Shown: in pieces, positions 63,962-64,000 of the stretch
How the letters are laid out: each line of letters begins with the position of its first letter
How positions within the stretch are numbered: position 1 is the stretch's first letter
Assembly (NCBI GenBank): GCA_011037195.1
Contig: JAAEAF010000370.1
Coordinates: 124,001-188,000 of the forward strand
Direction: 5' to 3'
Length of the DNA: 64,000 bases
From: Triatoma infestans
Lineage: Eukaryota > Arthropoda > Insecta > Hemiptera > Reduviidae
Made by a program: the position numbers and the translations under genes
The notes under the pieces: generated by a model
Told to the model about the DNA's origin: nothing
What the model saw: the letters and a program-made list of their open reading frames with translations, nothing else
Databases searched by the model: none

Positions 63962-64000
63962 ATAAACAGTAACGAAGTATAAAGAAAATCTCGAAAAATT

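Overview
The window is AT-rich eukaryotic DNA that reads almost entirely as nested and decayed transposable elements. I found no host protein-coding gene, rRNA or functional tRNA. The element mix (Ty3/Gypsy and BEL/Pao LTR elements; Jockey-, R1-, I-, CR1/Daphne- and RTE-type LINEs; a mariner relic; a tRNA-derived SINE; hammerhead-ribozyme repeats of the Penelope type) points to an arthropod, most likely an insect. Species and order cannot be fixed from this sequence. All family names come from reading motifs by eye.

Layout. 1-6.6 kb: copies of a dispersed (GT)n-containing repeat (called family A here), an inverted repeat carrying hammerhead motifs (559-749), a LINE relic (3.7-4.4 kb), a mariner relic (4.49-5.51 kb) holding a 133-bp hammerhead-bearing insertion, and two LINE 3' fragments. 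6,667-13,869: a complete but mutated Ty3/Gypsy element with 0.7-kb LTRs, inserted into a 106-bp satellite that resumes at 13,870-14,330. 14.5-18.35 kb: an R1-like LINE with an (AATCT)n tail. 18.5-25.4 kb: an antisense RT relic, a SINE, a CR1/Daphne-like LINE, and an I-like LINE split by an RTE-like insertion with a 9-bp target duplication. 26.6-30.8 kb: a 104-bp tandem repeat, a 25-bp minisatellite and a BEL/Pao element that lacks integrase. 31.1-34.1 kb: family A and a long inverted repeat (about 400-bp arms) around a second fold-back repeat and an RTE-like RT relic. 34.1-36.8 kb: mostly unassigned, with a second SINE copy.

36,827-50,837 is best read as one minus-strand Gypsy element. Its upstream LTR was split by family A; family A was entered at its (GT)n tract by a near-full-length I-like LINE; that LINE was entered by a palindromic 249-bp repeat with a 9-bp target duplication. 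This gives four insertion levels. 50.8-59.3 kb: a hammerhead core (51,446-51,475), a CR1/Daphne-like LINE interrupted by a Jockey 3' fragment, an antisense I-like relic, the antisense 3' end of the R1-like family and more family A. 59.3-63.2 kb has nothing I can name. The window ends in a 26-bp palindromic minisatellite.

The elements interact as a record of insertions rather than as a pathway. The most intact coding parts are ORF1 (45,879-46,928) and ORF2 (41,897-45,851, broken) of the I-like LINE. The least routine signals are the hammerhead motifs, family A's resemblance to Helentron-associated repeats (DINE-1-like), the LINE in a (GT)n tract and the long inverted repeat at 31.8-34.0 kb.
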